A stretch of 64,000 nucleotides of DNA from Tetracentron sinense (Eukaryota; Streptophyta; Magnoliopsida; Trochodendrales; Trochodendraceae). The stretch is from assembly GCA_015143295.1 (NCBI GenBank), contig CM026557.1, forward strand, positions 31,195,965-31,259,964, written 5' to 3'. Each line of letters begins with the position of its first letter. The first letter of the stretch is position 1. The position numbers were made by a program, and so were the translations under genes. Of the stretch, positions 12,168 through 24,200 are shown one piece after another. The notes under the pieces were generated by a model. The model searched no databases, was not told where the DNA came from, and saw only the letters and a list, made by a program, of their open reading frames with translations.

Positions 12168-12179
12168 GCTCTGATACCA
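12168..12179 (-). other. Primer binding site, tRNA-iMet type
   Basis: Minus strand reads TGGTATCAGAGC, complementary to the 3' end of plant initiator tRNA-Met, four bases inside the 5' LTR boundary. This is the usual primer of this clade. Confidence 0.93.
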
Positions 12180-12486
12180 AGTCTGTCGCGACCCAAAATA
12201 CCCCCTAGGAGTTAAGGGTAAGTTGACTCGTGACCGCCGTACCATACCTCCAGTATGATACATAAGGCACACATGGAAACCTGTCAGAGTACCTGAATAT
12301 ACATAACGGAAACGAAATACAATGCACAGCGGAAAATAAAATACTAAACATAGTGGAAGCAAGATGAATACTCCTATAGCTTGGCTCAAGTAAGAACCAA
12401 CAAGTATACATGTGTGAGAAACCCAAAAGTGGAGTGGACAAACCCCACACTCACATAACAAAAGACACAAGTTCTAAGTCGGTCGA

Positions 12487-12621
12487 TCAACAGAAATCGA
12501 AGTCACGACTCCTATCTAAAGCACCATCATCATGATAGTGATCCATGGAAGGCTCCGGTTCACGGTACTCTTCCTCGACCCAAGGTTCTTCGCCACACAA
12601 ATCGAATGGAACCCGAGCACC
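12487..12621 (-). other. Conserved acidic mini-frame in LTR (PWVEEEY type), young copy
   Basis: Frame after the acceptor-like AG|GT reads GARVPFDLCGEEPWVEEEYREP and on to a stop, 44 codons. It is preceded by an in-frame TGA, so it has no ATG of its own and would need to be spliced to an upstream exon. The same core is found in every Tekay-type LTR of the window, including an identical copy at 5472-5606. Coding status is inferred. Confidence 0.5.
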
Positions 12622-13371
12622 TGCCGATCATAACAATATCGACTGAGCATGGAATACTCAGTGTATACAAACTAATAACAATAAAGCGGTTAGGCATAGA
12701 GCATACAAGACATGGAGAATGAAATCCGAACAATCCTTAAAGCATGGAAACCGTGAAAACATATGTGAGATAATATTCGAAACCAAAACTGTAACCGTGT
12801 GAGTCAATCGATAATCATAGCCTTATGAGTTCTTGTGAGTTCATGGAGTTACTTAGAGTCATTATGATCCGTAGAGACATAGAGCATAGAGCAATACCGT
12901 AGAGCATTTCCATAGAGCATAACCGTAGAGATCTTAGAGCATTTCATTGTAATCCGTGGAGCTTGTGAGACGATCTTAGAGCATTATCATAGAGTTTTCT
13001 TGTGAGCATGGTATGATCCTTAGAGCTTGTGAAACGATCTTAGAGAAATCATAGAGTTACTTAGAATCATTCATTATTCGTCTTTTCGTGAAAAACCCTT
13101 GTTTGTACTTTTGAGAAATCCATGGAAAACATCGGTTTATGCGAGACATGCGAGCATATGCACTTAATAAGAGAAATCATCATATTTAAGCATAGAATCC
13201 CTTAGAGGTATTTCATCAAACACTTAGAGTGCATCATAATAGTAACCTTCATCCAAGTATATAATCACACCTTTTTCATACATAAAATCAATACATATAG
13301 ATAGGGCATAGATAAGAAGAATCATATTTATTAACTAGTAGGATTGCAAGATTGTAGTAGAGTGTATCTAC
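12621..13371 (-). other. Putative intron inside the LTR leader
   Basis: Bounded by CAAG|GTAGAT and GGCAG|GTGC on the minus strand, 751 nt, downstream of the TATA box. Equivalent donor and acceptor sequences occur in the other LTRs (for example 49541-50789 and 57783-58877). It contains the lineage-specific minisatellite, and the hairpin sits about 20 nt before the acceptor. Confidence 0.45.
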
Positions 13372-13575
13372 CTTGGTGAAATCAAAGATTTTGATTTCCA
13401 AAGGCTTGAGCAAGCAATAACCTTGTGTTCTTGGTTGAGAATCACCAAGGGAAGTGGAAGAACCTTGATCTTCCACAAGCTTGATCAACAAGTAGCTCCT
13501 CTCCTTCTTCTCTCTCTCAAAATCTCCTAAGATAGGGCACAGAGGGTTTCTGAAACCCTAAGGCACGAACTCAGC

Positions 13576-13585
13576 CTATTTATAG
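13576..13585 (-). promoter_or_regulatory. TATA box of the Tekay-type 5' LTR
   Basis: CTATAAATAG on the minus strand, followed by a leader starting in AGGGTTTCAGAAACCC. The copy in the 3' LTR is at 6561-6570. Similar boxes occur in other LTRs (43229-43238, 63922-63930). Confidence 0.7.
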
Positions 13586-14047
13586 GCAAGGGGTTGTGTT
13601 TAAAGTCTTAAACACCCTTAATGAAGAAAAATTGCGTATGACCGATCGATCGGTGCTATGGACCGAGCGATCGGAGGCTTACCGATCGATCGGTGTTATG
13701 ACCGAGAGATCGGTCAAAAACACACTCTCTGGAATTTTTCCCCATACAAAAAAGTTAACCGTGCGATAGCCATCGAGCGATCGGTAGTGGACCGATCGAT
13801 CGCAGGTAATGACCGAGCGATCGGTGCTCTGTTATGTCTGGATTGTTTTGACCATATCTTTTTACTCGCTCGTCGGATTTCGACGATTCAACTTGCGTTG
13901 GATCCGTCTTTCGAAAACGAACATTTCTGACGTTTCAGAATTTCCGATTTCTCCCTTATTTATTAATTAGACTACGAAAACTATGAAAACGGCCAATTAG
14001 CTATGAAGGTGTTATTTATTAAGGATGAAAAAGTCCGGGGTGCTACA

Positions 14048-14052
14048 TGTAA
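14048..14052. repeat. Target-site duplication TGTAA (right)
   Basis: Direct copy of 5164-5168 immediately after the Tekay-type LTR. Confidence 0.95.
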
Positions 14053-14128
14053 GGCCTCAAAAAGACTCAAGTGTATTGATTTCTCTTCAATGTCGGATGC
14101 ATCATCTTCTCCTTTGGGATGCTCCTCT

Positions 14129-15163
14129 TCATGAATTGAAGAGGATGATTGGTTGGTAGGTACATCGTTCACTTCTTCTTTCGATGTGTCTGACTCGACT
14201 TGGTAACATGCGACAGAGTAGGCCGGTTCTCGTTGCTGTTTTTGGAGGAACCACTTTGGTATGAAGTCGCCAAATGTGATTGCCCAAAGGAGGAAACTGC
14301 TGAAAAATCTCTTCAGGATCAGTAGGAGGCACTTTGAATTTTTTTTTCTTCACTACCTTCTTCTTCTTCTTCTTTGACTTGATGCTTGGACGAGTCTTTC
14401 TTTTGGTCTGTTTTGCTCTTTGATGAAAAGGAGGTGGTGGATGTTGCACATGTCGGCACCGTCGTGTAACCAATGTCCAACCGTCATCATCGATGAGAGA
14501 AGAATCTTCTGTTGACTCTCGTTCAATTTTTGTAGGGAGACATCGTTGTTGCTGAGACAATGGAATTTGCCCTTGACTGGATGCTATCACTGATATTGAA
14601 TGCGGGATGCCAAAGCCAAGAGTTCCGGCTGTGACTTGCTTCAAATTTTGTGGCGGCCATGGTGCTTTTATTGCTTGAGGAGACAACATTGTTACAGATG
14701 ATGAAGGTGGAATCAAACTGGGGTTGAAAGACCCGAAGGCAACACTCGTCATATTCGAGGCTGCCACGTCATTGACGGAGTCAAGTTCAATCTTTCCTTG
14801 TCGAGCTAGGTCCATAATCTTCTCTTTGAGGACGAAACATTTTCCAACCGGATGGCTGATCAGTTGGTGGTATCGGCAGTATTTTGGGTCTTCAACGCGA
14901 CCTGCTTCTTCTGGACGTTTAGAAGTTGGCAATTTAATCAACTTTAGACTTAGCAGTTGATCGAGCATGCCAGATACCTCAGAGTCTGGAAAAGGATATT
15001 CTTTTGCCTCGAGCTCCTTGAGTGTCATCCTGCCTTGCCCTCTTTCTTGAGATGTGCCGGCCTTGGGCGGTTCCTGCTTCTTTTGGCTCGAGATCTTGAC
15101 CGGCTTGGTGGTAGTAGTGGTGATCATAGCCTCCTTGGTCTTGGAGGGTTTGGATGCGTTCCA
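14129..15163 (-). pseudogene. Tat gag C-terminal part (basic, zinc-finger-like)
   Basis: Same frame as the N-terminal gag and separated from it only by a TAG at 15164-15166. It contains the motif KYCRYHQLISHPVGKCFVLK, with Cys and His spacing of the knuckle-like module of this family, followed by IMDLARQGKIELD and a long Lys-rich tract. The frame is lost near 14150, where the coding trace continues in another frame to the nested insertion. Confidence 0.8.
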
Positions 15164-16516
15164 CTATTTTTTCTCTGATTTGAAAGAATCGATCGGTCGT
15201 GGATCTCCATGTGCGGCTATACTGAGCTCCATGTCATGAGCCCGTATAGCTAATTCTTCAAAAGAACGAGGCTTAATCCCTTTGAGGATGTAAAGAAGCC
15301 CCCAGTGCATCCCTTGGATGCACATCTCAATAGCCGATGGTTCAGAAAGACGATCCTTGCAGTTAAGAGTAAGATTCCTCCACTTGTCGATATAGTCAAT
15401 AACAGGTTCATCTTTCACTTGTCGTACAGCGGCAAGCTCCACCATGCTTACTATCCTTCTGGTGCTGTAGAAGCGGTTGAGAAACTCTCGCTCCAGTTGA
15501 TCCCAACTATCAATGGAACCAGACTCTAAATCGGTATACCAGTCGAACTGATTCCCTTTGAGGGAGCGAACGAACTGTTTCACCATGAAGTCTCCGTACG
15601 TGTCGGCATTGTTGCAAGTCTTGATAAAGTGGGCAACATGTTGCTTTGGATTGCCTTTTCCATCGAACTGTTGAAACTTTGGCGGTTGGTATCCTGCCGA
15701 AAAGCGCATTTGCTCAATGCGTTGAGAGTATGGCTTGGCATAGACCAAGGAAGATTGTGACGCACCCCCGTACTGAGCACAAATGGTATCGGAAATCATT
15801 GCTTGTAGTTGCTGGACAGAGAGCGAAGCAATTGATACTTGGTGACTGTCCCGAGTGGGATCTCGCGAGCCGGATGCATTCCGGTTTTGTTCCTCTGCAT
15901 CACGATGTCCTTGGAGAGTGAACCCTTTGTTTTGTTCTTCCGCTTCACGAGGGCCTCGGAGATTGAACCCGGGGGGATTTGTCGGTCCTTGATTGGATTC
16001 ATCTGCTTGGTTATTCTGTTCCAAGCGGCTTACCAGGTCTACAATCTGGGCATCTTTATCCTCAACTGCCTTTGTTAAATTTGCAATTGCGTTAGACATT
16101 TGTGCGATTTGCTCTTCAATCGTCGCTGCTACCATCATCATGACAGACCTGATAGAGGTATGTGTCTCAGAATTTGAATGATTCTGATTCTGCACTTCTT
16201 TGGAGGCTCGACCTTGAGAAGGAGAGGTCACGGAAGATGTTGACCCTGCACTAGACTGCGCATCAGAAGGATGACTGGAGGACATACCCTCAGGCATTCT
16301 GGCCCGCGCAGTCTTAGCCATTTGCATCGTTTTGGAGACGCATTGCTTGCGATGCTGGGAGAGGGCCCCAACCAAGTGAGAGGCGCTAGACTGCGTCATA
16401 TGACGTGTTGCTCGCCGATCATCGCTGGTAGCTGGTGTACATTCAGGTTCAGAAGAGGTTGTGTTCCTCTTTCCATGGATGGCGGTGGCTGCAACAACAG
16501 TTCTCTTGGGGGCCAT
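15164..16516 (-). pseudogene. Tat gag N-terminal part (capsid)
   Basis: 450 codons from an ATG. An N-terminal Ser/Thr/Gln-rich region is followed by a short coiled stretch (IANLTKAVEDKDAQIVDLVSRLEQ) and the capsid-like gag domain (PPKFQQFDGKGNPKQHVAHF, VKQFVRSLKGNQFDWYTDLE, SIDSWDQLEREFLNRFYSTRR, QGMHWGLLYILKGIKPRSFEEL). It ends at TAG 15164-15166, after which the same frame continues as gag, so this is a nonsense change or, less likely, a recoding site. Confidence 0.88.
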
Positions 16517-16563
16517 TGCTGCTGCTTAATTGTTTGCTGACTGAAAGATGAGAGGTACAGAGG

Positions 16564-16581
16564 GTCCCACCGGGCGTGCCA
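16564..16581 (-). other. Primer binding site candidate of the Tat element
   Basis: Minus strand reads TGGCACGCCCGGTGGGAC a few bases inside the 5' LTR; its complement ends in CCA as a tRNA 3' end would. I cannot name the tRNA with certainty. Confidence 0.6.
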
Positions 16582-16587
16582 AAAATT

Positions 16588-17338
16588 TGTCGACACAAAA
16601 TTTCGTGGACGAAATAATGATGAACAAAATATTTTATTTATTTTCAGTTTGGTACAACTCTCAAGAAATCCTCTGATTAACAATCAGAAATTTCTAAAGT
16701 AGAAGATGAGGGCTAAGGCGTGATCTCGATCTTCTTTGAAAGTGTTGATGTAGCTTTTCCTTTCTTCCGGGCTTCGCGCTTGATCGGCTAGAAAGTGATT
16801 CTGGAGGAGAACTGGCTTCTTTGCAGCTTTGTCTTCTCTGGAATGATTTGATTTCTTTTCTTTGAAGGCTAGAGAATGCTTCTGAATTCTCTTCTTTGGC
16901 TTCTTCTGAATTTCTTTCTGAATTTCTTAATCCCTTGGATTTCTCTGACTCCTCCAAATCTCTAGCTTTTGGTCTTATTTATAGATTTTTAGAGATAAGG
17001 ATCTCAAGAATCCTACTCCATTTAGTGATTTAAAGGATTTAAGAGATCTTGATAAGGCTTATCCATTTAGAGATAAGGATTCCAAGAGTCTATACTCAGG
17101 TTTATTATGTTGACGGATCGACTCATTTGTTGAGTGTGTGACCCATTTGAAGTTGGACTTGGGTTTTGGGTTTATGGGCTTTCTACTTCGTGCCCCTACC
17201 TGAGCCGTAAGAGGCCCATGCCTTATCATTAGGCCCAATTTAAATGTGTAGGGCTTTTTAATGATTTTAGGCTCTTTATATAATTTTACGGGTGTGTAGG
17301 GACCTTTGTGTAAAATTAAAAAAATTTAGGATTCTACA
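16588..17338 (-). repeat. 5' LTR of the Tat element
   Basis: Begins TGTCGACACAAAATTTCG and ends GGATTCTACA on the plus strand (751 bp). It has a TATA-like CTATAAATAAG on the minus strand near 16974-16984. The partner LTR is outside the window, so only the right flank GCAAC (17339-17343) of the target duplication can be read. Confidence 0.8.
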
Positions 17339-17343
17339 GCAAC

Positions 17344-18261
17344 ATAAGATAAATCAATAATAATAATAATATTATTATTACTATTATTTTTGTTGTTAGA
17401 GGGGTTCTAATGGGCGACCTCACTACTAGTTCTAGTGAGTGTCCCTCTAGAAAGATGAAAGATGATAGGTGGCAATCTCTTTTTGAATCTGACAGTAAGA
17501 TAGATGTTAAGGTGGATTTTTTGGGAGACACTTAAGCAAAAAATCACCCTGTTTTAGACCGTCAAATTCAACCATAGATTGTCAGCATTGAACCCATAAG
17601 GTTCATATACCACACTTTAGAATAAAAATTCATGATTTTTCAACCTTCAATCAGATGACCTATAAACGTCGGATCAGCCTCTTTTTCTTTTTGGCATGTG
17701 ATCATGTGTTAAGTTATTATGCCGGACGTGAAAAAATTAATTGTTGTCATGTGTTTGGATTAATTAGTAATCTAAATTGAAGCATTATTATAGTTTAAAA
17801 TGATCATTTTGTTAGCACTTGTTCTTTGAATCCGTTAGGCAGGCAGTTAGGTTATTGAGGTTCCTTAATTCATTTGGTTCAGCTTTGTTTTCTTCAACCA
17901 GTTTGGAAATAGGTCAGTTCGATTGAGGGAAACAAAAGTTGATTTTATTAGAAACATATTGAGAAAGTATAAAAAGTAAAAGTGAAAAAGTGTGAATTGA
18001 TCACATATTGCATCCCAACCTTGAGTCTCCCATATTTGAATCCAGCTTACCCACAGCAAAGAAAAATATAGACTATACATTAAGTTCTCGCATAGTTTAC
18101 ATTATTGTTACAGAGAGTACCAGTACAGCCTTTGACACCACACAGATGGGTATATCGTTTCTCGTAAAATTTCGGGTATTCAAGCACTACGTGTGCAGTA
18201 GCCTGGGAAAGCTGAAAGGGAGGGAGCATAGAATGCCATTTCAGTCGAGTTTTCGATTGCA
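17344..18261. other. Downstream region of the kinase gene
   Basis: AT-rich, starts with an AAT/ATT microsatellite (17356-17385). The part next to 18261 must include the kinase 3' UTR; I can place no polyadenylation site. No other gene seen. Confidence 0.6.
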
Positions 18262-21200
18262 CTAGCCTGGTGATTGTAACTTGAATGATTGATCCCCAAT
18301 CTTAGCTGGGGGTGTCCTCGGAACGACTTTTGATGATTGGAGTTGTTCCAGTGCGGCAAGAACATCTCTCATGCAGGGCCTGTTCTTTGGATCTGTATGC
18401 AGACATTGTAGAGTTAATGCAGCGATACCCTGTGCTCCTTTCCTGGAGTACCGACCCCCCAATCTTGTGTCCATAATTCTCAAAACTCCCCTGTTGTCAC
18501 TTAGAAATGGTTTTGCCCAATCCACCAGGCTTTCTTCAACACCAGCCCTCTCTTCGTCAAGCGCTGGTCTTCCTGATAATAACTCTAACAAGACAACTCC
18601 AAAGCTGAAGACATCACTCTTTGTGGTTAAGTGGCCTGATTTTAAAGAATTTGTCAGGATTAAAAGAATAGACAAGTCACTTAACCAAAATAAACACAGA
18701 AATGAATTCAAACAAAGGGACCAACTATTTACGGATGGGTTTATGAAAGTACAGGACATCTGGAAATCAATTTGAAGCCATGGTGAGGGGGTATTTGTTT
18801 AGAAGTGAAGAAATTGGAATTTGTGTGCTTTTATGACTAAAAATACCATACTTGAAAGCCACCTAAGGGTGTGTTCGTTTGGCGAGAAAGTAAAAGAAAA
18901 GTGAGTTTTCTTGCACTTTTCTTGTGTTTGGTGTGCAAAAAACACAGTTTCATTTTCTTGCACTTTCTCATCAGTGACAAACTTTCTCCCAAAAACTTCT
19001 ATATCTTTTGATGGTTGTTTTGAAAGAAAATTTAAGTTTTTCTTTTCTTTCACCCATTTTCTCGCCAAACGAACACACCTAAAAGTTTGTGCATTTTGGA
19101 ATAAATGGTTGCAAATTTGCAATCTAATTGTGAGGATACTTAAAAAAGAAAATTTTGATACTGCTTTACTATTCTATTGGTTTTATCTTGGTGTTTGAGA
19201 TCTTTGAGATGGACAATCATACTTTTTCATCTTTTATTTTTCACTTCTTTGCATCTTCTGAACATAGCTGTTTTGAGGAGGGAAAACAAAACATGTTAAA
19301 AGACAAAGAGGAAGAAGTAACCTGTAGCTACATATTCTGGGGCAGCATAACCGCGAGTTCCGATAACTCTGGTTGAAACATGAGTGTTATCTCCGGTAGG
19401 ACCATCCCTTGCTAAGCCAAAATCTGAAAGTTTTGCTTTGAAATCCTACATTTTTTTTATAAAGGGCACCATTAGGTATCTAGAAAGATACTACGAGTTT
19501 ATTGTTATTGTTACTAGATTGATTCATTAGTAAAGCCTTCTGCCTTTCAACATACCGAATCAAGGAGAATGTTGGAAGCCTTTAAATCGCGGTAGATCAC
19601 ATGGGTGTCTAAATTATGTAAGAAGGATAATCCCTGAGCAACGTCAATAGCAATACTCATCCGTGTGGGCCAAGATATAGGTTGAACACCTCCTGCAGAG
19701 AGATATTATAAATTAGCAAATAAGTAATCCATTATCCAAGAGTGATGCATCTAATGTTGACGAATTATATACATTCTAAACAGTGGACGAAGGACACTTT
19801 AGAGCTTCTAAGATTGAAAGGAATATAAAGATCACCATGAATAAGCAAGACAAATAAAATCATGGAATGTCCTGTGCATGAACTCAATTGCAGCAAGCAG
19901 GAGAGAATGAGGATGAGAACTCAGAGAGCTGAAAAATCTATACAATAGGAGCACTAGGAAGCATCTATTTAAAATTATATATAAATAATTTCAAATTTGT
20001 ACTTATATGTTTAAACATAACTTAGTTTTTGACTTTTTGTAAATAATTTGGATATTAAGACTAGAAAATAATGAAAAGCCAAGGTCTGTGTGTAAAGGAT
20101 TCAATCCACATGATGCTCACTTGAAAGCAATGTTAGACCACAACCAGAAAATATATTACGAAGTTATTATAGAATGTCTAAAAGCATGGTGATGTTTGTT
20201 CACTCAGAATCCATTCTCACCCATTGCATTAAACTGTAACGAATGAGTGAATGAACATTAATAACCTATTTCTTATGGTGGTTTGGTAGATGATGTTAAA
20301 GTGATTCTGATCAAATAAACTGAGTTGGATAACAGATGATGGGTAGTCATATATTGTCTTTATGCCAGAATTAACCATCTTAAACTTTTAATACCCCCAC
20401 GGAGTTATTGGATATCGATAGAGGATTGGAATATTCTTGATGCCATTCAAAGGTTACAATTTTCCTCTGAAGTTTGAACCAACTTATGCAGATTTACATT
20501 TAAAAGATGCCGCCTTAAACTAATTGTTCTCAAAATGTAGAGTCACCTGGCTCTGATACATGGGAATCAAGGTTTTAACAATGGTTTCGATCTGGAAACA
20601 GGCCTGGCTGAAAGCGTTACAGAATGGTGCAGTTACATATGAAACCCATTACGAGTGCACCATTTTTTAGATTAAAAAAAGGAGTAAAATTGTGAGAAAA
20701 AAATATATATGTAAGATAAACAAAATCATCGACAATGAATGCATATTATACATAATGAGATAAAAATGAAAAACAAATAACCCAAATAATCATAAATCAT
20801 GGACGTCACTTGAATTCCATGAATCTATAAACTTGTTAACATGCATTAACTAACAAACATTGCTGGAAAATGTTTTGAGAAATATTACTCAATCAACTGT
20901 TTAATTCGCAAAAGTGGGTTCTGAAGCTTCGATCCATCGATTCACATAGATTTAGTTTTGATCATAAAGGAAAATGAGATGGAGGGGTCGATTTTGGCTC
21001 TTGAAGAGGAAGAGAGTTAATAAATAAAACAATTCAAAAGAAATGAGTTGAACTGGGTTCTAACACCCATATAACTTTGAACATCACATAATGGGCAAAA
21101 CGTTTCAACATCGTTTAGATAACATTATTTCCGACACATAGTAGTAGAGACACCCTAAAACTTGTAATGTGAGTCATATTGATTCAGGTATTACTGAAAC

Positions 21201-24200
21201 TATTACGTAACGGTTTTAACGCGATTTATTACCATGTTGGAAAAAAACAAGTTCCAAGAAGATTAAATGGTCTAGTGATGGATGACTGGTCATAAATAAA
21301 GGGGTACTGCAGAATAGAAACAGTCTTGTTTCTACTAAGTTAATGGCCGTTTTTGTATATCTCGGCCTAAATGGTAGTGACAGGCAAAGTGTGATTGAGG
21401 CAGTATTTTCAGGTCCAGTTGGAGTCAACTAGTCAAGTGTTTAAAAGAACAAGAGGTGGGAGTTGTTTTTCCTTCTTGTGTTTGCCAGATCTTCAAAAAC
21501 TGGGATGTGACTCTTAAATGAAACTTTTAAAATGTGGTCTTGGGAAAGAAAGAGGGTTTCGAGTCTTTGGTAACTGACAAGTCACAAGTCATAAATAACT
21601 TGAACTGAACAGAAAGTTCAATTTGTTTTTTGGATCAATGTAATCAAAGTTTTGATTAGGCAATGCCTAGGCAACATCCTTGCCTAGCCAGGACACTTGT
21701 GCCTAATTAGGCTCTAGCCGAGCACTCATTAACACGAGGTTGTCATAGTGGTGCTTAAACCTTGTCCCGTGGGCACTAATGCTTTATTGACAAAGGCAAC
21801 CAAGACCCACATTAAGTAATATTTTATTTATAGAGTTAGAACCTCTTTCTTTGAACTGTGCCTTTTCTTTTCTTTTTTTGTAGTGACATTTTGGTCTTAC
21901 GTATGATGTACCCCTAATTTCTAATCTCAATTTTTAACAATATCAAAATAACTGTAATCTTTATACTTTTCATAAATATAACAAAGTTTGGCTACCTAAG
22001 CAACGCTTAACCTAGGGAACACTATAGCCAAGGGATTGCCTACATGCTTTATTTTTGGAGGATAAAGGGGAAAAAAAAAACTCAGTTTGCTGATTCGTTG
22101 GCTTGAATGGAGTTTCATAACTTTGTGTATAAGAAAGGCGTCCGTGGACAGCACCACAACCAAGTTGATTCGGGTATGAATTTCTCGAGTCAATTACACC
22201 TAATCCAAGTCTTTGCAAGAAAAAAGAACTTGTCACTTAGCCAAGTCAGCTTGTAGTCATAACTACTTTGTAGAATCCTTGAACCATGTCTATCAGGGGT
22301 TGTATTCCCTAATCATTGTTCTTTCTCTTAGCTGATTGATCAACCCCTTTTATTCCTAAAAATGAATAAATTGGTGTTTTTTAATAAAAATGAACTGTGC
22401 CAACCATGGGATGCCAAACTACAAGAAGTAGAATTAGAAACACTATAAAAATGAAGATCACAGAAGACAGTTCACTTACTTCTAAATAAATGATTTTCCA
22501 AGCTGCCCCTAGGCATAAACTCATAAACTAGAAGTCTTTTTTCAGACTCTGAGCAGTATCCAATTAGTTTCACGAGATTCTCATGGTGAAGCTGACCCAA
22601 GTAGTTTACTTCTGCCTGCCAAGCCAAGAAGGTCACAACAGAATAAACTTCTCACATTGATAGGCAAGGCTGAAAGGGAAGAAAATGATTAAAACTTGAG
22701 TTGACATGATACATACAAGCCATTCCTTGTGGCCTTGAAAGCTTTCCATATTGAGTTTCTTGACGGCCACGGCAATCCTGACTCCTGGTCTTGTCGGAGC
22801 GGAAGTGCTCTCGTCAATCCATCCTTTGAAGACCCACCCAAATCCTCCTTCGCCAAGAAAACTTTCAGAGCGGAAGTTTTTTGTGGCGATCTTGAGATCA
22901 TTGAAGCTAAAGGACTTGACATTGCTGCAGCTGGATGCGTCACTTTTGGATTTCATGAGAGTTTTGTAAAAACTGTCAGATGGTTTTTCCTGGATGGAAG
23001 GGGTGAAAGCCAAATTCGACTCGCTGGGAAGCTTTGAAGTTTCTGAAGAGAAAAAAAATCAGAAAGGGTAAATGGGAGAGTCAACATGTCAGCCTATGTG
23101 CAGTACCTAAAACAGTTATTCAAAAGAAAATTGAAGCCATTAAAATCCTACATAGCATAACCAGAAGCAAATCATATAAGTCTTATGAAGTAGATACCAT
23201 TGCTTTAAAGGCATGTTAAGCTTACGCCTAAATGTTTGCCTCGAGGCAAGGACAGAGAAAATGCTTCAAGGTTCAACCTTGAGGCTTACGCTTTAAAGTG
23301 TGAGGGTCACGCCTCACATGGTCACGCCTTGGGGCTCACTTTATGCCTAAGAGGTGAGCCTCATACATTAACCAGATATAGGGTTATACCCACACAATAT
23401 AGACTTTAAAATTATCCTTGTGGCTCACTTTAGGCCTAATGCATGAGCCTCATACATTAACCAAATACAGGATTATAGCCATACAACATAGACTTAAAAA
23501 TTATATTTTTTGTTTTTAATTTTATGTTTTCGTGACTTTTTTGCAAATTCTGTTGGTATACAAAATCCACTTCATAAATTGATGGCTGAACATAATTTGT
23601 TTTTTGGAAGGTACTGAAAATTGGTTTTGTGTTAGATCTCAATGCTTTTTGATTGGGTTCAGGTCGACCTATTGAAATCCGCGTTGGTTCCAGTTTGGTT
23701 TAGATTCGGTTCGATCTGAATTGAGTAGATGAGCTTGACTCCTGCCAAGCTGATTATTCATTGTCACCCCTATTTGTGGCATGTTGGCTTAAAAACTACA
23801 CTAGACAGGGATAGTGTGAAGAATCCTTCAATTTTATTGTTGTGAGAATGTTAATGGAAGAGCAACATGTATTTCATAGAGACAAAGGTGATTCTAACGG
23901 GAGAGAAATAGCAAAAATAGGAACCACAACAGCAATTGGGCTAAAAAGCAAAAAAATTTCTAGCATGTTAAGAGCTCATGATTTGATTATGCATCATATA
24001 TAGTGATATCGAGAAGAACATTAAGAAGCAGAAAATAATCATCATTTTGAAACCACCACCTCCAAAAGATTTTCCGGTTTTCCTCACTTCCTCTAGTTGT
24101 AAATTTTACTGATATAACATATTAAAGTAGCTCAATCTGACATCCAAAGCTTTCTAGTTTATACACTTTTTCAATAGATAATACGAGGAGAAAGTATAGT

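Larger units (their letters stand above)
5169..14047 (-). mobile_element. Tekay/Del-type chromovirus, full-length and nearly intact
   Basis: Complete Ty3/gypsy element of 8879 bp in minus orientation: two 1864-bp LTRs, a tRNA-Met-type primer site, gag, a short intron, pol and a polypurine tract, flanked by TGTAA. Gag with two zinc knuckles, pol order protease-RT-RNase H-integrase and a chromodomain-like C-terminus place it in the chromoviruses, most like Tekay/Del. All catalytic motifs are present and no premature stop is seen in the spliced frame, so it may be autonomous. It lies inside the decayed Tat element and is much younger than its host. Confidence 0.95.
12184..14047 (-). repeat. 5' LTR of the Tekay-type element
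   Basis: 1864 bp, same length as the 3' LTR. In element order it shows the TGTAGCACCCCGG start, a flank conserved with other LTRs in the window, a CGATCG palindrome block (13645-13820), a TATA box (13576-13585), a 5' splice-like site CAAG|GTAGAT at 13372/13371, a minisatellite (about 12875-13075), a hairpin (12643-12661), an AG|G site at 12621/12620 and the acidic frame (12487-12621). Confidence 0.95.
1..17338 (-). mobile_element. Tat-lineage Ty3/gypsy retrotransposon, decayed, split by a nested element
   Basis: Minus-strand element whose parts read right to left: 5' LTR (16588-17338), primer site, gag, protease, reverse transcriptase, RNase H, a second archaeal-type RNase H, integrase. The second RNase H before integrase is the hallmark of the plant Tat lineage (established knowledge). 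The 3' LTR lies beyond the left window edge. A Tekay-type element (5169-14047, plus the repeated TGTAA) interrupts it between gag and protease. At least five in-frame stops and several frameshifts show that it cannot encode working proteins. Confidence 0.9.

Noticed and set aside
12168-12179. tRNA gene
   Set aside because: Only the 12-nt primer complement is present; no cloverleaf around it. No tRNA or rRNA gene was found in the window.
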